A stretch of DNA of 64,000 nt from Massospora cicadina (GCA_022478985.1 JAKSZP010007893.1:310001-374000); one strand, 5' to 3'; positions 35,967-48,086 are shown, counted from the stretch's first letter. Translations and numbers: made by a program. The notes: a model not told the origin generated them from the letters alone.

Positions 35967-37331
35967 TGTAAGTCTCGGGAAGTGTCCTTTGGCTCTCAAT
36001 TGAGCTATCTTTCTGTTCCCAAGTAAGAAAACACTGAAGAGGATGGAAGTACCCCTCGTCACCCAAGGCAATCTCACCCATGTAGTTGATGAGCGATGGG
36101 TGACAGCTCATCTGCTTTGGATTCCACCCCCAATTTCCTCACTCACCTTAGCAGAACTGTTGCAGGGAATCAGTGAAATCTGTGCCAAAATTATTGAACT
36201 GAAATCAGTCAGATCCAATTTGGGCAGCAATTGGGCTGATGGCCAAAATTTGAATGGTTGTAAAAGCATGAAGAATGAAACATCGTCCAGATCGCCTGAT
36301 GGTTCCAATTCAACTCCTAAATCAGTTAAGAAAATACTGGGTGCCATCACCGAGAGTTTGAAACCCTCCAATAGTAATTCAGGCGTTGCGCCCAATGGGC
36401 CTCTATTGACTGAATGAATGGTTAATTGACCAAGCGCGGGTGGGTTGGCCATCCTGGACCCCATTCCCAACCAAATGGTCCCATCCCTATATTGGATGGC
36501 CCTAGGGGAATCCCATCGCTCGTCAGGCCAAACGCCATTGTGCTAACCGTTGGAAACATAATTGACCCCTGGTCCAGACGTTTGAGGTAAGACTGACAGA
36601 GACTCGGCCTGCCGCCAAATTTTGCGATAACAGTTCCCAAAGAATAAACCCCCCTCTACCATCCAATTTGCCAGTTAGGCCAAATTTGTGGATCCTGACC
36701 ACATTTTCACCAATCGACCACTATTTAATCAGTTGCAAGGCACTGAGAAGATTGTTGGTCAATTTTTATTACTTTATTTCCCAAATAAAAATTTTTATTG
36801 AAAAACCCCAAATTTTTATCTCCCTTCAACCACATTACATATGGTGTTTGCCTGGTGGTCCGCCGCTCCACACTCTGGGTGGGCCTTACCAATTCTCTTG
36901 GTTACTATGATTCCCTTGATCGCCAATTGGTCTTGACAAGTCCAAAATTTCTGGCTCTACAACCCAGTTATCATGACTTTTTGGCAGCAATATACAGGGA
37001 TTTTATGGCCCTATGTTCGCCAACTACAAGAGAAGATTCACCGCTCTTTTGCCCCCAATGAAATGGTCTTAACAACCAAGAATCTCGCAGTAACTATCCC
37101 AGTAGTTTCCACTCCTGTTAGCAGAGCCCCTGGGTCCAAAATCTATTCGGTGTGGTTTGATGTTGGGATACTCTTAACCCTGACATTCCGCCATCATTGT
37201 GGTATCCTATTTCCTGGCTCCATATCAAGTTGTACGGTCAGCAATGCCTCTGGCATTCTGGCTTGCTTTCGGGATGCTTACGCACCCTGACTGGCAGGCT
37301 GGTCTAAACTTCTTCTGCCGTTTCCATGACA
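35967..37331 (+). repeat. Chromovirus 3-prime LTR
   Basis: 1365 bp, tgtaag to atgaca, partner of 30132-31498 and followed by the ggtgg duplication. Contains the same AT-rich AATAAA segment. Confidence 0.93.
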
Positions 37332-38186
37332 GGTGGCCCTGGGGGATTCCCGTTGCTCATCAGGCCAGATACCATCACACCAACTGTCAAAAACACAGTT
37401 GAGCCTCAGTCCAGTTGTTCGAGGTTGAACCAACAGTAACTAAGCCTGCTGCTGAATCCTTCAATGTCAGTTCCCTTTGGGATTATCTGCCACCTTCCCT
37501 GAAAAATTCGCCAATTAGGTTGAAGTTGAGGGACCCAATCTCTACTTGTTCCCACATCAATCAAACACTATTTAATTAGTTGCATTACACTGAGAAAATC
37601 GTTGATCAATTTTCTTTATTTTCCTTCCAATAAATTTCTGCCGCAAAACTATCAATTTTTAATTTATTGATATCCTTCTGGCTAAAGTCCTGATGGCATT
37701 ACCCTGGTGGCCTGTCAGTCCCTATACCAGATGGCTTTACCAGCTTTAATGACTCTTATGACTCCCACCATCATTAACTGGATTCAACGAGCCAGACACT
37801 TCTGGCAATTCAATCCATTAATTAATTTATCCGCCATCAATATACTGGGATCTTGTGGCCTTACATCCACCATTTCCAAGCAAGGATCCGCCTCCTTGTT
37901 TCCTCAGTTGTATTGAACCCACCTACTGGTAACCCTGTAGAAACTATTACAGTGGTACAATCCCCTGCAGAGAGACCCCCAGTGTCAGGGTTTGTTTCCA
38001 TTTGGTTCGTTTTGGGTTGCTTTCACAATTGCTCTACACCAACAATTTATTGTTTCCTAATTTGCAGCTCCATACAACGTTGTTTGTGCGGCAATGCCTC
38101 TGGAATTCTGTTTTGCTTTTTGGGTGCTTACGCATCCTGACCGGCAGGCCAGTTTAAACTTCTTCTGCCGTTTTCATGACAGCAAC

Positions 38187-39326
38187 ACAGCTTCTGTTTT
38201 TTGCTTCTTTATCTGATCGAGTATCATTCTATTTTTTTTGAGATTCATTTGTATATGCTATTCCATGCATCTATCTTCAGGGGCTTAAATTCCTAAAACT
38301 TGAATACCTGGCTAATTGGTTAAAAATTAAATAAAGTTTAGTGTCAATTGGGAATACCTTTTGTTTGGGCTTTCAGGGTTCTTTCATCATTAACAGCGTC
38401 AGATGGAATTAAACCATTATCTGATGCTTGAAAATTATCTCTACCTCCTGAGGGTATAAAGTTGGGCCTATTTTCAAAGTCTATGGAGTATCTTCTTCAT
38501 CATTGTTGTCAGGTATAGAAATTGTTTCAATAATTTGACTATCAAATTTCTTTTGTTGGCTTCATCCTGGCTGATGGAAGATTAATGAGAATGTTGCAGT
38601 CTTAAAAAAGGGGTTCATTTCGCATGTCCACGTTTCACTATCTAATATAGGAGGTTTTTTTGATTTTATATTGACATGGTTCCTTACATAGTGAGTGGAT
38701 TTATCTTCCAGTATATCTGTAGCTGTATGCACAACATCCCTGAAATTGCAATACGTATCATGGTGAAACTATATGAACACGCATATTAACATTGACTTTT
38801 GGGAAGGTTATTTCATTTTAAAGGAGAAAGTAAAGACACTCTTCCTTTTTTCATCATCAAATGTAGGTAACGTCTTCGCATGAGTCCTATGACGTGAAAC
38901 CTATCTGGTAGGTCGATATTTTATCTCCTATGAGGCATAAGCAGCTCTTGGGTTTGTCCTTTTTTAATTGGAGGTTTAAAAAGAAACAGAACTCTGTAAC
39001 CCAATAGAGACAGCTAAGACTCATATAATTTGGTATCACCTGAATGTTCACACAAAAAATGGGTCTTAATTGATAACTTTAACTTTAGTTTTCTAGGACC
39101 ACAGATGGGACAGATAGAGAAAGCTTGACAAGTTTTATGGGAAGGGTGGGTAGGCACCAAGAAACTATGTGCAATATAATCCATACATACTATATTTCTA
39201 CATTGTGCTGAAGGTCCAGCTATTCTTTTATACGACTGACTAACTTAGATGAGATTACATTGATTGAAGAACTGGTGTCAAAAATGGCATGATATTTAAC
39301 TTGAAAGCTTGAAATTTTATCATGTT
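38187..39326 (-). mobile_element. Gypsy-5 fragment: protease and acidic linker, minus strand
   Basis: Minus-strand decayed Gypsy sequence between the solo LTR and LINE-C. It contains a protease block (about 39215-39315) and, 0.7 kb on, an acidic linker (38400-38560) homologous to 21180-21340. LINE-C split this region: target duplications join 39343 to 44643. Downstream RT would be expected left of 29546, but the sequence there belongs to Gypsy-2, so parts may have been lost. Confidence 0.55.
39215..39315 (-). pseudogene. Aspartic protease fragment of Gypsy-5
   Basis: Minus-strand reading gives IFDTSSSINVISSKLVSRI. It is the retroelement protease loop with the Gly after Asp-Thr changed to Ser. 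It stops after KE. About 1.5 kb of Gypsy-type DNA separates it, once LINE-C is removed, from the collagen-like tract at 45975. Confidence 0.65.
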
Positions 39327-39437
39327 AATAATGTCTTTTAATTAACTTTTCTTTCTCGTTGCAAACACTTTTGCAACCCATTCAATTCAAGACTAAATCT
39401 AGTTTGATAATCTCATAGAGGGGATTAGTCTGCGCCC

Positions 39438-40691
39438 ATGTCTGGGAGCAGTTGGGCAAGCAAGGCAAGAGGAGCAGGCGGAAGGCCCGCGGCCTCTAAC
39501 ATTCGAAAATGCCCCGGAGAATCCGGCGGAATAGAAAAAAATCTAAAAAAACTGGCGGTCACAATTTCCCCAGAGATACTCGCGTGGCAAGCACAATGCA
39601 ACCAGTACATCAACACGCCACATTCCCAGCCACTTTTGTCGGTGGAATTCGGAGTCTGTGTGTATCTGGACATCCAAAAAATGGCCCTATGGGAAAAATT
39701 TTGTGAAGATGTACACAAAATTTTCCCGACCGCGGTGTATGTTGCACCTCACTCCATGTTGTGCGGTTGGCTGGACCTAGGTTTTGAAAGCAAAATAGCA
39801 GCAGATGAGGCTGCAGCGGTGCACGTAGTGGTCGACCTCCCCGAAGGGCAACGGGTCATCAAAACTAAACGCACCAGATGGATAAAAGCAAACCAAATTT
39901 TCCTCACGTTTGACTTTTTGCCTACTATGGTAAAACGTGACATTTTGGAGCAACACCTGAAAGATGGTCTAGCCATATATGGCGAAATACAATCTTTCAA
40001 AACGCAATATTTCATGCTGATGCCACACCTGTGCACTGGCAAAGCCATCGCAGTTCTGACCCCAACTGAGGAGATCGTGAAGGACCTAACCCAGATCCCG
40101 CACTCCACCTTTATTGACATCGCAGGGCACACCACCCACCCATTCCAGGTAACCGTGGACAGCGCGCCCCCCATTTGCACCCACTGTGACATGTTCAGCC
40201 ATAAGGCACATGCGTGCCCCATCAAAGAGGGCGTTACATTCCAAGAGCACCCCTCAGTGGCCATGGCCAGTGGAGAGGCGCACTACAAACCAACCGCAAG
40301 CACCAAAGAGGCTTTCCTGTGGGGAGCACAAGGCTGCTACCTATTGGTAAAGCCCATCTCCCCGCAGGAGCGGAAGAAGGCCAAGCAGGCCCATAGGACC
40401 GCGGCCAAGGAAGCAGCCAAGGTCACCACCACCATCCCACACTCACAACGCCAGGAGGACATGGAGACCTTCGCGGTGGAAGCAACTTGGGAATTCATCA
40501 CCCAATCAGATTGGGAGGCCCAAGCTGAATGGGCCACTCAATCTGTGGATACGATGGGAGATTTGATCTCACCCAATTGCTGCACCCAAGCCCCAGTTGA
40601 AAATGACTTGGGACCTATCCCAACCGAAAAATTTTTTTTGCCCCACTCGACAGTGCACCGAACTTATCCGCACCACAAAAAATTCGTCTGA
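39438..40691 (+). CDS. LINE-C ORF1 protein (zinc knuckle), 417 aa with shifted C-terminus
   Basis: Open for 417 codons from the first ATG. Residues about 75-235 are the conserved core shared with LINE-B (MALWEKFCEDVHKIF, LCGWLDLGFE). A knuckle CTHCDMFSHKAHAC (C-X2-C-X4-H-X4-C) lies near residues 247-260 and is followed by PIKEG. The C-terminal third is Ala/Lys-rich. The last residues look wrong: the C-terminus that matches LINE-B ORF1 (Lys/Ala-rich, ending GGPGG) lies in another frame, closing at 40851. The shift is at an A/T homopolymer run at about 40627-40638. The intact product would have been about 55 residues longer, ending six bases before ORF2. Role inferred: RNA binding in the LINE particle. 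Confidence 0.85.
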   Translation: MSGSSWASKARGAGGRPAASNIRKCPGESGGIEKNLKKLAVTISPEILAWQAQCNQYINTPHSQPLLSVEFGVCVYLDIQKMALWEKFCEDVHKIFPTAVYVAPHSMLCGWLDLGFESKIAADEAAAVHVVVDLPEGQRVIKTKRTRWIKANQIFLTFDFLPTMVKRDILEQHLKDGLAIYGEIQSFKTQYFMLMPHLCTGKAIAVLTPTEEIVKDLTQIPHSTFIDIAGHTTHPFQVTVDSAPPICTHCDMFSHKAHACPIKEGVTFQEHPSVAMASGEAHYKPTASTKEAFLWGAQGCYLLVKPISPQERKKAKQAHRTAAKEAAKVTTTIPHSQRQEDMETFAVEATWEFITQSDWEAQAEWATQSVDTMGDLISPNCCTQAPVENDLGPIPTEKFFLPHSTVHRTYPHHKKFV

Positions 40692-40857
40692 CGTCAGGAA
40701 AACAAAAGTGAAGGCCAAAGCCAATGCGACTCTTTCCACAAAAATTAACAAAAACTCCAATAGCGTTGCTGCTAATACCCGCGCTGCTGTGAAAGCCCGT
40801 GGGGACCTGGAAGAGGCTGGTGGGCCAGGGGGCCCACCCCCTCGCACCTAAGGTGCG

Positions 40858-43800
40858 ATGGGGGAAACCTTCACTCTAGGGACGCTGAATATCACTGGAC
40901 TCAAGGCCTCCCCATCCCGGGCTAGGAAACTGAGTTTTTTACAAAATAATTTACCTGTGGATATCCTGGCCATCCAGGAAACCCACTGTCCATGAGGTTC
41001 CAAGGATTCTTGGAAAACAATGCTCCTACCATCCCTATCCTTTTGGTCGAAGCACTGTGGGGTGCTAATTTGGAAAAACAATTTTTTTGAAAATTTACAT
41101 CTTCAGAAACATTCCTAAATGACCAAGTGCTCGTTGTCACCTTCTCATGGGCCGATGTTGCACACACAATTGTCAACATTTATGCCCTAAATGGTGCACA
41201 AGAGCGTCGGGAATTTTTCCCATTGGTCAAATCCCTCCCGCTACCCCCCAATTCTTTCCTAATTGGCGACATGAACTGTTGGCTAACCTCACCAATGGAC
41301 CAGTGGCCGCCCTCACCCCACGCCCCACAGGGTCACGTAGAACTATGCGTTCTAAAAGCCACCCTTGGGTTAATGGATGCACTGCTGTGACATGCCCCAC
41401 TGCTCGAAAACATGATGCGTCCCCACATCCACAATGGCCAATTAAGGTCCATGACCCGCATTGACCTTATTCTAGCACCGGCGAAATTCTAACCCCACAT
41501 CTTCCACTTCAAAACAACGAAAATGGAATTATCTGACCACCAACTGGTCTTAATAACATACCACTTACCTGTCACAGTTGCAAAGGCCCCACATTGGTGC
41601 AAAATCTGCCCCTAGAGCTTGCATCACCAGGATTTTCCACGTGGGTGGAAGAGGCAACTTTGGCAAAATCGTTTGTTGCACCGTTTTGTATGGACCCCAT
41701 TTCCACATGGGCAACTTTCAAAAAAGATACCATCCGCCACTATCGCCATCTCTCATCCAGATGCTCACGAGCCACATCGGTGGCTTATATCGCATGCGCT
41801 GACGGAATTGGCCCACTTGGAGTCCAACATTCCAGCCTCAGTATATAGTCCTGCATGGGGCCAGAAGTGGGCGGAGGCAGCAGCCCACCTCAACGCACTT
41901 GAAAGGCAACACAAACATTGGGTTTGTGTCCAATACAGGGCCACAAGCATCATTAAAGGCGACAATTGCACCACATACTTCTTCAAAAAATTCTTTGCAC
42001 CATGCCAGAGCGTGGCCTGCACACAGGTGCGAAGATCGGATTATTCTATTGTGGACACACCGGCCGAAGTGGCAATCAAAATGCAAAGATATTACTCCAA
42101 GTTATACCGAGCCAAACCAATTCGGCCAGCCGAAATGGTGGAATTTCTCAACAGAGCTCATATCTGCACTGTTTTCTGATACCTGGAAATAATGAATTTA
42201 ATTACTCCAAACGAATTATGGACTACCATTCACAGTGCGCCAAACCGAAAATGCCCAGGCCCAGATGGCATTCCATATGAGTTCTACAAAAAATATTTTA
42301 AATATATATCCCCATTGCTGCTAGCCTCACTCAACCAAAGCCTGTTGGAAATGCGCCTCCTACCAGGAGGACATGAGGCTTTTACAGTCACACTCTTCAA
42401 GAAAGGGGATAGGCTAGACTTAGCCAACTGGCGCCCCATTTCTCTAACAAACACAGACACCAAAATTTTAACAAAAATCATGGCTAACCGTTTAGGGACT
42501 GTAGCATCTGCCACCATCTCTCCAGAACAATTTGGTTTCATCCTCAGAAGGTTGATTTGGGATAACGTGCACTCTATGGCTTATGTGTGTCAGTCCACAG
42601 CCTCTGGGGCACTTGTATTCTTGGACCAACAAAAGGCCTATGATAGAGTAAACTGGGAATACCTTAGGGCCTGCCTCCAACAATTCCGCCTACCTCCCCG
42701 CTTCATTAACTGGGTGATGCTGCTCACGGAATCTGCAACAATGGCTGTGCGCGGCCCAGGTTTCCTAACGGAAGTAGTCCATCCTCAAAGGGGCCTGCGA
42801 CAAGGGGACCCCCTGAGCCCACTCTTATACAACTTCAGCCTTGACCCACTACTGAGAAATGTGAATGCCCAACTCACTGGGGTCCATGTGCCAGGCCAAA
42901 CCCCAGTCAAGATGATGGCATTTGCAGATGATTGCGTGGTGGGGGTGTCTAATAACAAAGATGCACGCGCGCTTGAAGCCCTCATCCAGGAATATTCCCG
43001 GGTAAGCAACACGGCACTGAACGCCTCCAAAACCGAAATCATCCTCCTTGGTCGGTTTCAGAACTGCTGGGCCCCAGCAAGTAGTTCCCAACCCAGCCCA
43101 GCTGCTCACCCAAGTCCACGCCTTACTAACTCAAAACACACCGCTCCACTGGTGCTCCCCTTTGTGCCGCGACCTACCATAGGACCGGTACGCCATCTGG
43201 GCGTGTGGTTGGAGGCAGGAGGATACGCGTAAGCAGTAATGGAGGGCCATATACTGGACAACGTGACGAAGCGAATCGCCTCTCTCAGAGCCCACCCTAC
43301 TACCCTCACTGGCAGGGTTGTTCTTGCCAACTCTATGCTCCTATCCAAAGTCTGGTTTGGAGCCCACGCCATCCCCTTCTCCCCAAGCTTCTTCAAATCC
43401 CTGTATGCTTTGCTACAAGGTTGGCTTTGGTCAGGCCGCCCTCCACCAGTATGGCTAGAGGTCATGTTTGGCCCTCATCATCATGGTGGCATGGGCCTAC
43501 TTGACTTCAAAGCCCATGCCGCCAAGATCCTAGGCACCTGGATTGCGGCCGTCACTGCTCCTACACTCCCATCCCAACACTGGTCCCGCGCGGCCTGCTC
43601 CAACTTCTCCCGAGCCTTGGGCCTCAACAATCCATCAAACCCCCACTCCCTGATGAAATACCTCGCATCACACACATCAGCCACAGGTCCTCACGGGACC
43701 AAAACCCACTACAAACGAATCCTACTCTCCATGCGAAGCGCAGAGTGGAGAATTCGTATTAGTGGACATACAACCCAAAGAGGCCGCCCTCTCCTCAGTT

Positions 43801-44486
43801 CACACAAGAGGTACAGGGGCTACCCATCCATGATGGCGTGATCCCCATTCGACCCCAAGTCCTATCCAGGGTGGACTACCTGGACATGATGGACATCCCT
43901 TTTCCAATGAGACCCAAAAGACTATCTGGAAATACGCACACCATCCTCTGTTGCAGCCTCAAGTCCGTTCCCATGTGTGGCGCTGCCTGAGGCGGGTGTA
44001 TCGTACAGCTGAGCGCTCTAATGCTTTACACTCATCCTGTGTCATGTGTGGCCAGTATGGAACGCTGTTTCACCGCCTGGAGAAGTGCCCCACCTCTAAA
44101 GTAATATGGCGCGAAGTCCAACGTCTGCTAGGCCAGGATCAAACACATCCCTTCAGTCTGTCAAGAGATATGTTTGCTTCATCAATGGCCTCCCCCTCCC
44201 ACCCTCCCTTCATGCTCTGGTGGTTGCAATCGCCATGTGGACTATCCACACGATTGTCTTGGATGCCATCGCCGGATCCATCCCCACCCTCCCTGAAGCT
44301 GTCCACAGATTCCGGTCTCATTTGGTGGATCACTTTCAAGCGTGGATGTTTGGATATCTCCCACCACGTCGCCGGCAGCTGGTCTCCTCCTGGTTCCCAG
44401 TCTGGTTCATCAAATCAGACCCCTTCCTCCACACGTGCTCAATAGTGGCTACGCCCCCTACACACGTTCCCTCTCCCTTCCCATAA
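40858..44486 (+). pseudogene. LINE-C ORF2 (endonuclease-reverse transcriptase), several breaks
   Basis: Begins at the ATG 40858-40860. Endonuclease: LNITGLKA, ILAIQETH, NIYALNGAQERREFF, FLIGDMNC, RIDLILAP and LSDHQLVLI. RT (41619-43232): CPGPDGIPYEFY, ANWRPISLTNTDTKI, LVFLDQQKAYDRVNW (motif A) and an intact FADD (42921-42932). After a single stop (TAA about 43230) the frame continues to 43841. A C-terminal part (43951-44486) has CVMCGQYGTLFHRLEKC, the cysteine-histidine cluster common at LINE ORF2 ends. Breaks: TGA near 40994, TGA 41388, TAA near 41490, a shift near 42178, TAA 43230, TGA 43839 and a shift near 44170. The catalytic boxes survive, so decay is moderate. Confidence 0.9.
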
Positions 44487-44791
44487 GTGGCGTTCCCGCT
44501 GGCAACAAGAGATAGCATCGCTTCTCTGGGGTGCCTCACCTGGTACTAAGTTTTGTCTCGTCTGAGTCATATTTGGAAGTGTCCGTCCCATGGTCAGCCT
44601 TCCCCACAATAAATTTAAAATTTAAAATAATGTCTTTTAATTGATTTTCAGCGTAAAAAAGGAATCTGAGGGTTACATAATGAACAAGAGTAAGGCAAAT
44701 CGCTTTCATTTTACATCATCTTATAAGAATCTTTAAAGCACAAGAATTAGATACAGTAATCCAGGAAAAAGATGGTCAAGTTGTAGTCTGG

Positions 44792-44828
44792 CTGTCAACA
44801 TGAAGAGCCTTTCCCTTCATGTTGACAG
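44792..44828. other. Perfect 13-bp inverted repeat (hairpin)
   Basis: ctgtcaacatgaa (44792-44804), an 11-base spacer, then ttcatgttgacag (44816-44828). Weaker outer arms ggaaaaagat and atcttttcc extend the symmetry. It sits in decayed, otherwise unstructured sequence. Confidence 0.8.
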
Positions 44829-45974
44829 ATCTTTTCCAGACTCATCTGCGATTCTCTTGTAACATCATTGCACATGCCAACATCTTCCACAATATTCACA
44901 TTCAATTTTTTTTACTTCCTCCTTATTACTCAATAGATTGAATTTAGGGACTTATTGTAGGAATATATCTAGGTTTGGTTGCTTTCTGGGTATGCTGGAT
45001 GGGACCCAACAAGAGACTCTTAGATATAAAAAATTCTTGTATTTTTTATGCCAATCTTATGTTTCTGTAGATCATGACAAGACATTAAGGCTGATATAGC
45101 AGCAATGATGACGTCGCATAAGAAAATACAATCACAAGCCTTCAGGGTCTGGGCTTCAGGTAGAATAGCCACAAATTTGGAAGAGGATCCTCCTTGGATT
45201 TGAGTACCCATAAATTCTTGTTTTTGTGAAGACAAGGTGTGGTCACTTCCAAATTCGTTTACCAAAGCAGTTTTATAAGGACTATAAGATTGCTTTCTTT
45301 CATGTGAGGAACTATGGTTTCTTTATAAATGCAACTAAACAGGAAATAAGCTATATTTTTATTAATTGTTGGCTTATTCCATGGCACTATCTTAGGCATA
45401 AAGAAAAGCAGCATTGTTACCTTCACAAGGAATGTACTTTTTCTTAGATATTGTTTTAAAGTTAATAGTGACATGTATAGACGCAACATAATTCCTGTCA
45501 CAACATTTGAGGCAGAATTTAAGAATAATTATTGTTTTATTTGTAGATTGCATTTTTTCAACCAGGGCTCTCAAATCAAACACATCATTTTGCAAGTTGG
45601 CCTAACAAAACATCACTGAGTGACAGAAGACTTTAGTGTGAGCAGTTCCTTAGGAATTTTTTAGTTTAAACTTATGAGCTTATATGAGCTCCTTGAATAG
45701 TTAATTAGGATTGATGGTCTCAACTAGAGGAGTAAGTTAAAAATTACTCATGAATTCATTTAATCAGGCGCAATGTAATCTAAGAAACTGCAAACATGGG
45801 TAAGCCCTTAAGTTAAGGCTTTTAATGTATAGTTGAGATCACACGGTTGACCACCAAGGTCTACCCCACATCCTACGTTATAGCAGTAATTTTAGTTTTA
45901 AAGAGTGACATGTCCATGATGTTATCTAGCAAAAACAGGACTCTCATCTTTCAGTTCTGATACAGTAGGAACAT

Positions 45975-46200
45975 GGAATCTAGGAGGGCTTGGTGGTACA
46001 AGGACTCAGGAGGGCTTGGTGGTACAGGTGGTCAAGGTGGCCTGGTATCCCCTTGAAGACCCTGAGAACCAGTTGATACAGGGGATCAAAGGGCCCACAG
46101 CCTCCTTGTGGCATAGGTATCTCGGTGGCACCTAAGGTTCTAGGAGGCCATTGATACCAGAGTGGTCTTCTGGGTCAGTAGGACCCTGACTGCCAGGTCT
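45975..46200 (-). other. Collagen-like Gly-X-Y tract (decayed), second copy
   Basis: Minus-strand readings in two adjacent frames. One gives GSQ GPT DPE DHS GIN GLL EP then a stop; further on GSQ GLQ GDT RPP, a stop, PP VPP SPP. Each odd triplet head (Asp, Glu, Arg, Val, Ser, stop) is one base from a Gly codon, so a longer Gly-X-Y run has decayed. The order GPx-xPE-xxS/Q-Gxx-GLL resembles the tract at 12335-12415, suggesting common descent. Confidence 0.5.
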
Positions 46201-48086
46201 TTCCTGACGTAAAGCTTATTCATCTGCTCAAAGCACCATCCCCTCTGAGCTTTGATGTCAGTAATATAATCCAAGTGTGACGAGATAGATTGTCTTACAT
46301 AAAAAGATTAAAACTAGCAGCATATTTTTTAGAAGTAGATGATTCTGTAGTTGATCAATTACCCTTCACCCTGCTAAGCCATTTAGTTTGATTTATTAAT
46401 CATCCTACAGTTCATGGATTAACTTTTATGAATTAATCAAAAGAGAAAGAAATTTGATAAGAGTCAAAGGTGTAAGAAAGCGAAATTATTTAAGCTTGGT
46501 TTTAATAATTTTTTTGATAATTTCATTATATTACTTAAATAATGTTATACAATGGCTAGGTGTAAAAGATGTTAGATGGATTAATTATCCCACGTGTCAA
46601 CCACAGTGGCTGGTAAAATGAAGAAAGATTCAAATCCCTCATAGTGAAGGATCAACAATAGCTCTAAACTTTCCGGATTGTCCTTCATGTGAAAAAGCAT
46701 CAATTAATTGCTATATGATTGGTCCTAAGTTGGGTATTCTTAGTTAGTAAACACTTTGATTGACAGATTTTTTTTATATATTAAAAAGATAAACTCAAGT
46801 TCAGTTATTTTAGGATATCCACCTCAAAGCTTCATTTCTTATCATTTAGCTATGCTATAGAACCAGTTAACTGTAGAGGTTACTTAAATAACTATTATAC
46901 ATATTTTTTGCGTCTTTACTCTTCTTTAGTAACAAAAAAGACCTAGCAGGTAGTATTAAATTTATGTAAGAAATACAATCAAGAAAGGTCCAAATTAATG
47001 AACAGGCCTTAAAGCTTCTGGGAATTAGAGAGCTACCAAAAGAAGAATAAAATCAAGGGATGAGACTATTAGGATAATCAAAGTTTGCTAGATAGACTAT
47101 TTTAGGTAAAAAAACAAGAAAATTAAATTCACAATTATAGGGGAAAACTTTGCCTTATTTATAGCTTCTAATTAAAGGGATATTGTGGCATCACGTCTTA
47201 GGAAGCCGTTGAGCTCAAAATAATCAGGACCTTCCATTTTTCCAGTGTAAAGGAGAAAGATGACCCACTACTGTCAATTGTTGTCTTCCTGAATTCTTAA
47301 GGCAATCCCTTTTAATTCTTTAATCCTTATGGAGTAGGCGTTTATCCTTTGTCCTTCACTTATTGGGATGATAACCTTGGTGGACTTACCATTGTTAATA
47401 AAAGTTCCTGATAATAGATAGGGTTTGACTTAAACTTTATTTGATACTATTAATTTGATTTTCGTTTTATCAATCAGCTTTTAAATAGACAAACACTTGG
47501 GACTCATAAACTAGCATATAGAAGCTTCACTTACCTCATCATCATATGGCTGAGGCTCAGGTGAGGCACCTTTAAAATAATGCTCTATTGATCTAGGCAT
47601 TCAATTATGGTCAACGCCTTTAGATGGTTTGTACCGCTTCTCAAGTTTATTTTTAATTGCCAAATAAACTATGACAATACTTTTTTATCAAAACTGGGAG
47701 ATTTATAAGCTTAAGTTTTTATAAACTTACCCTATCTAAAATCAACATGAATTGAAAGTGGATGAGGCGCGGATAGTCTGATTCTGGGCTACATGGGGAT
47801 GAAACTGGTCTCAGTGCCTGGGTTACTGGAGTACTTTAGTCTTCAGTTACATTTTGTAGGTAGTTTATTGGCTATTCTATTAAGAATAAGCCTTTGGACC
47901 AATTCATCTCTCTCCTCAGAGAACTGTTCTTCCTTTTCATCTTCAACTTATTCAGTCACGGTAGAATTAATCTGACTTCAAAGTCTCTATCATACTATCT
48001 AAGCTCAGAAGTATAATGGCTTTATGATTGTCTTGGTTTCCTATGCCACGCGAAATTATAACTTAAGGTTCCATATCTCTTCTCTT

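Larger units (their letters stand above)
30132..37331 (+). mobile_element. Chromovirus-type Ty3/Gypsy retrotransposon, full length, 5-bp duplication GGTGG
   Basis: A 7.2-kb element: 5-prime LTR 30132-31498, internal region 31499-35966, 3-prime LTR 35967-37331. ggtgg at 30127-30131 and 37332-37336 is the target duplication. Pol order is protease, RT, RNase H, integrase, then a chromodomain remnant, which defines a chromovirus. Several stops and at least three frame changes make it non-autonomous now. It is plus-strand and inserted in a solo LTR of its own family. Confidence 0.93.
29551..38181 (+). repeat. Old solo LTR of the chromovirus family, split by a younger copy
   Basis: The left part 29551-30131 and right part 37337-38181 align to the first and last portions of the intact LTRs at 30132 and 35967 and together make about 1.43 kb. 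Their outer flanks are gcaac (29546-29550 and 38182-38186), a 5-bp target duplication. The first base pair is degraded (tttaagtcc for tgtaagtct) and the end ttcatgaca is kept. There is no internal region of its own, so it was a solo LTR before the younger element entered it. Confidence 0.85.
39344..44625 (+). mobile_element. LINE-C: full-length non-LTR retrotransposon with 17-bp target duplication
   Basis: Flanked by perfect aataatgtcttttaatt (39327-39343 and 44626-44642). 5.28 kb, plus strand: short 5-prime UTR, ORF1 39438-40691 (frame lost near its end), ORF2 from 40858, and a 3-prime UTR with AATAAA at 44608 and an AT-rich tail. Same family as LINE-B, less decayed. The perfect duplication suggests a fairly recent insertion. 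Confidence 0.95.

Noticed and set aside
39749..40264. 171-codon minus-strand frame
   Set aside because: Antisense shadow of the LINE-C ORF1 core; no independent motif.
47540..47570. Minus-strand GAG|GTAAGT resembling a splice donor, hinting at a host gene
   Set aside because: No open exons on either side, and the region is homologous to a transposon remnant.
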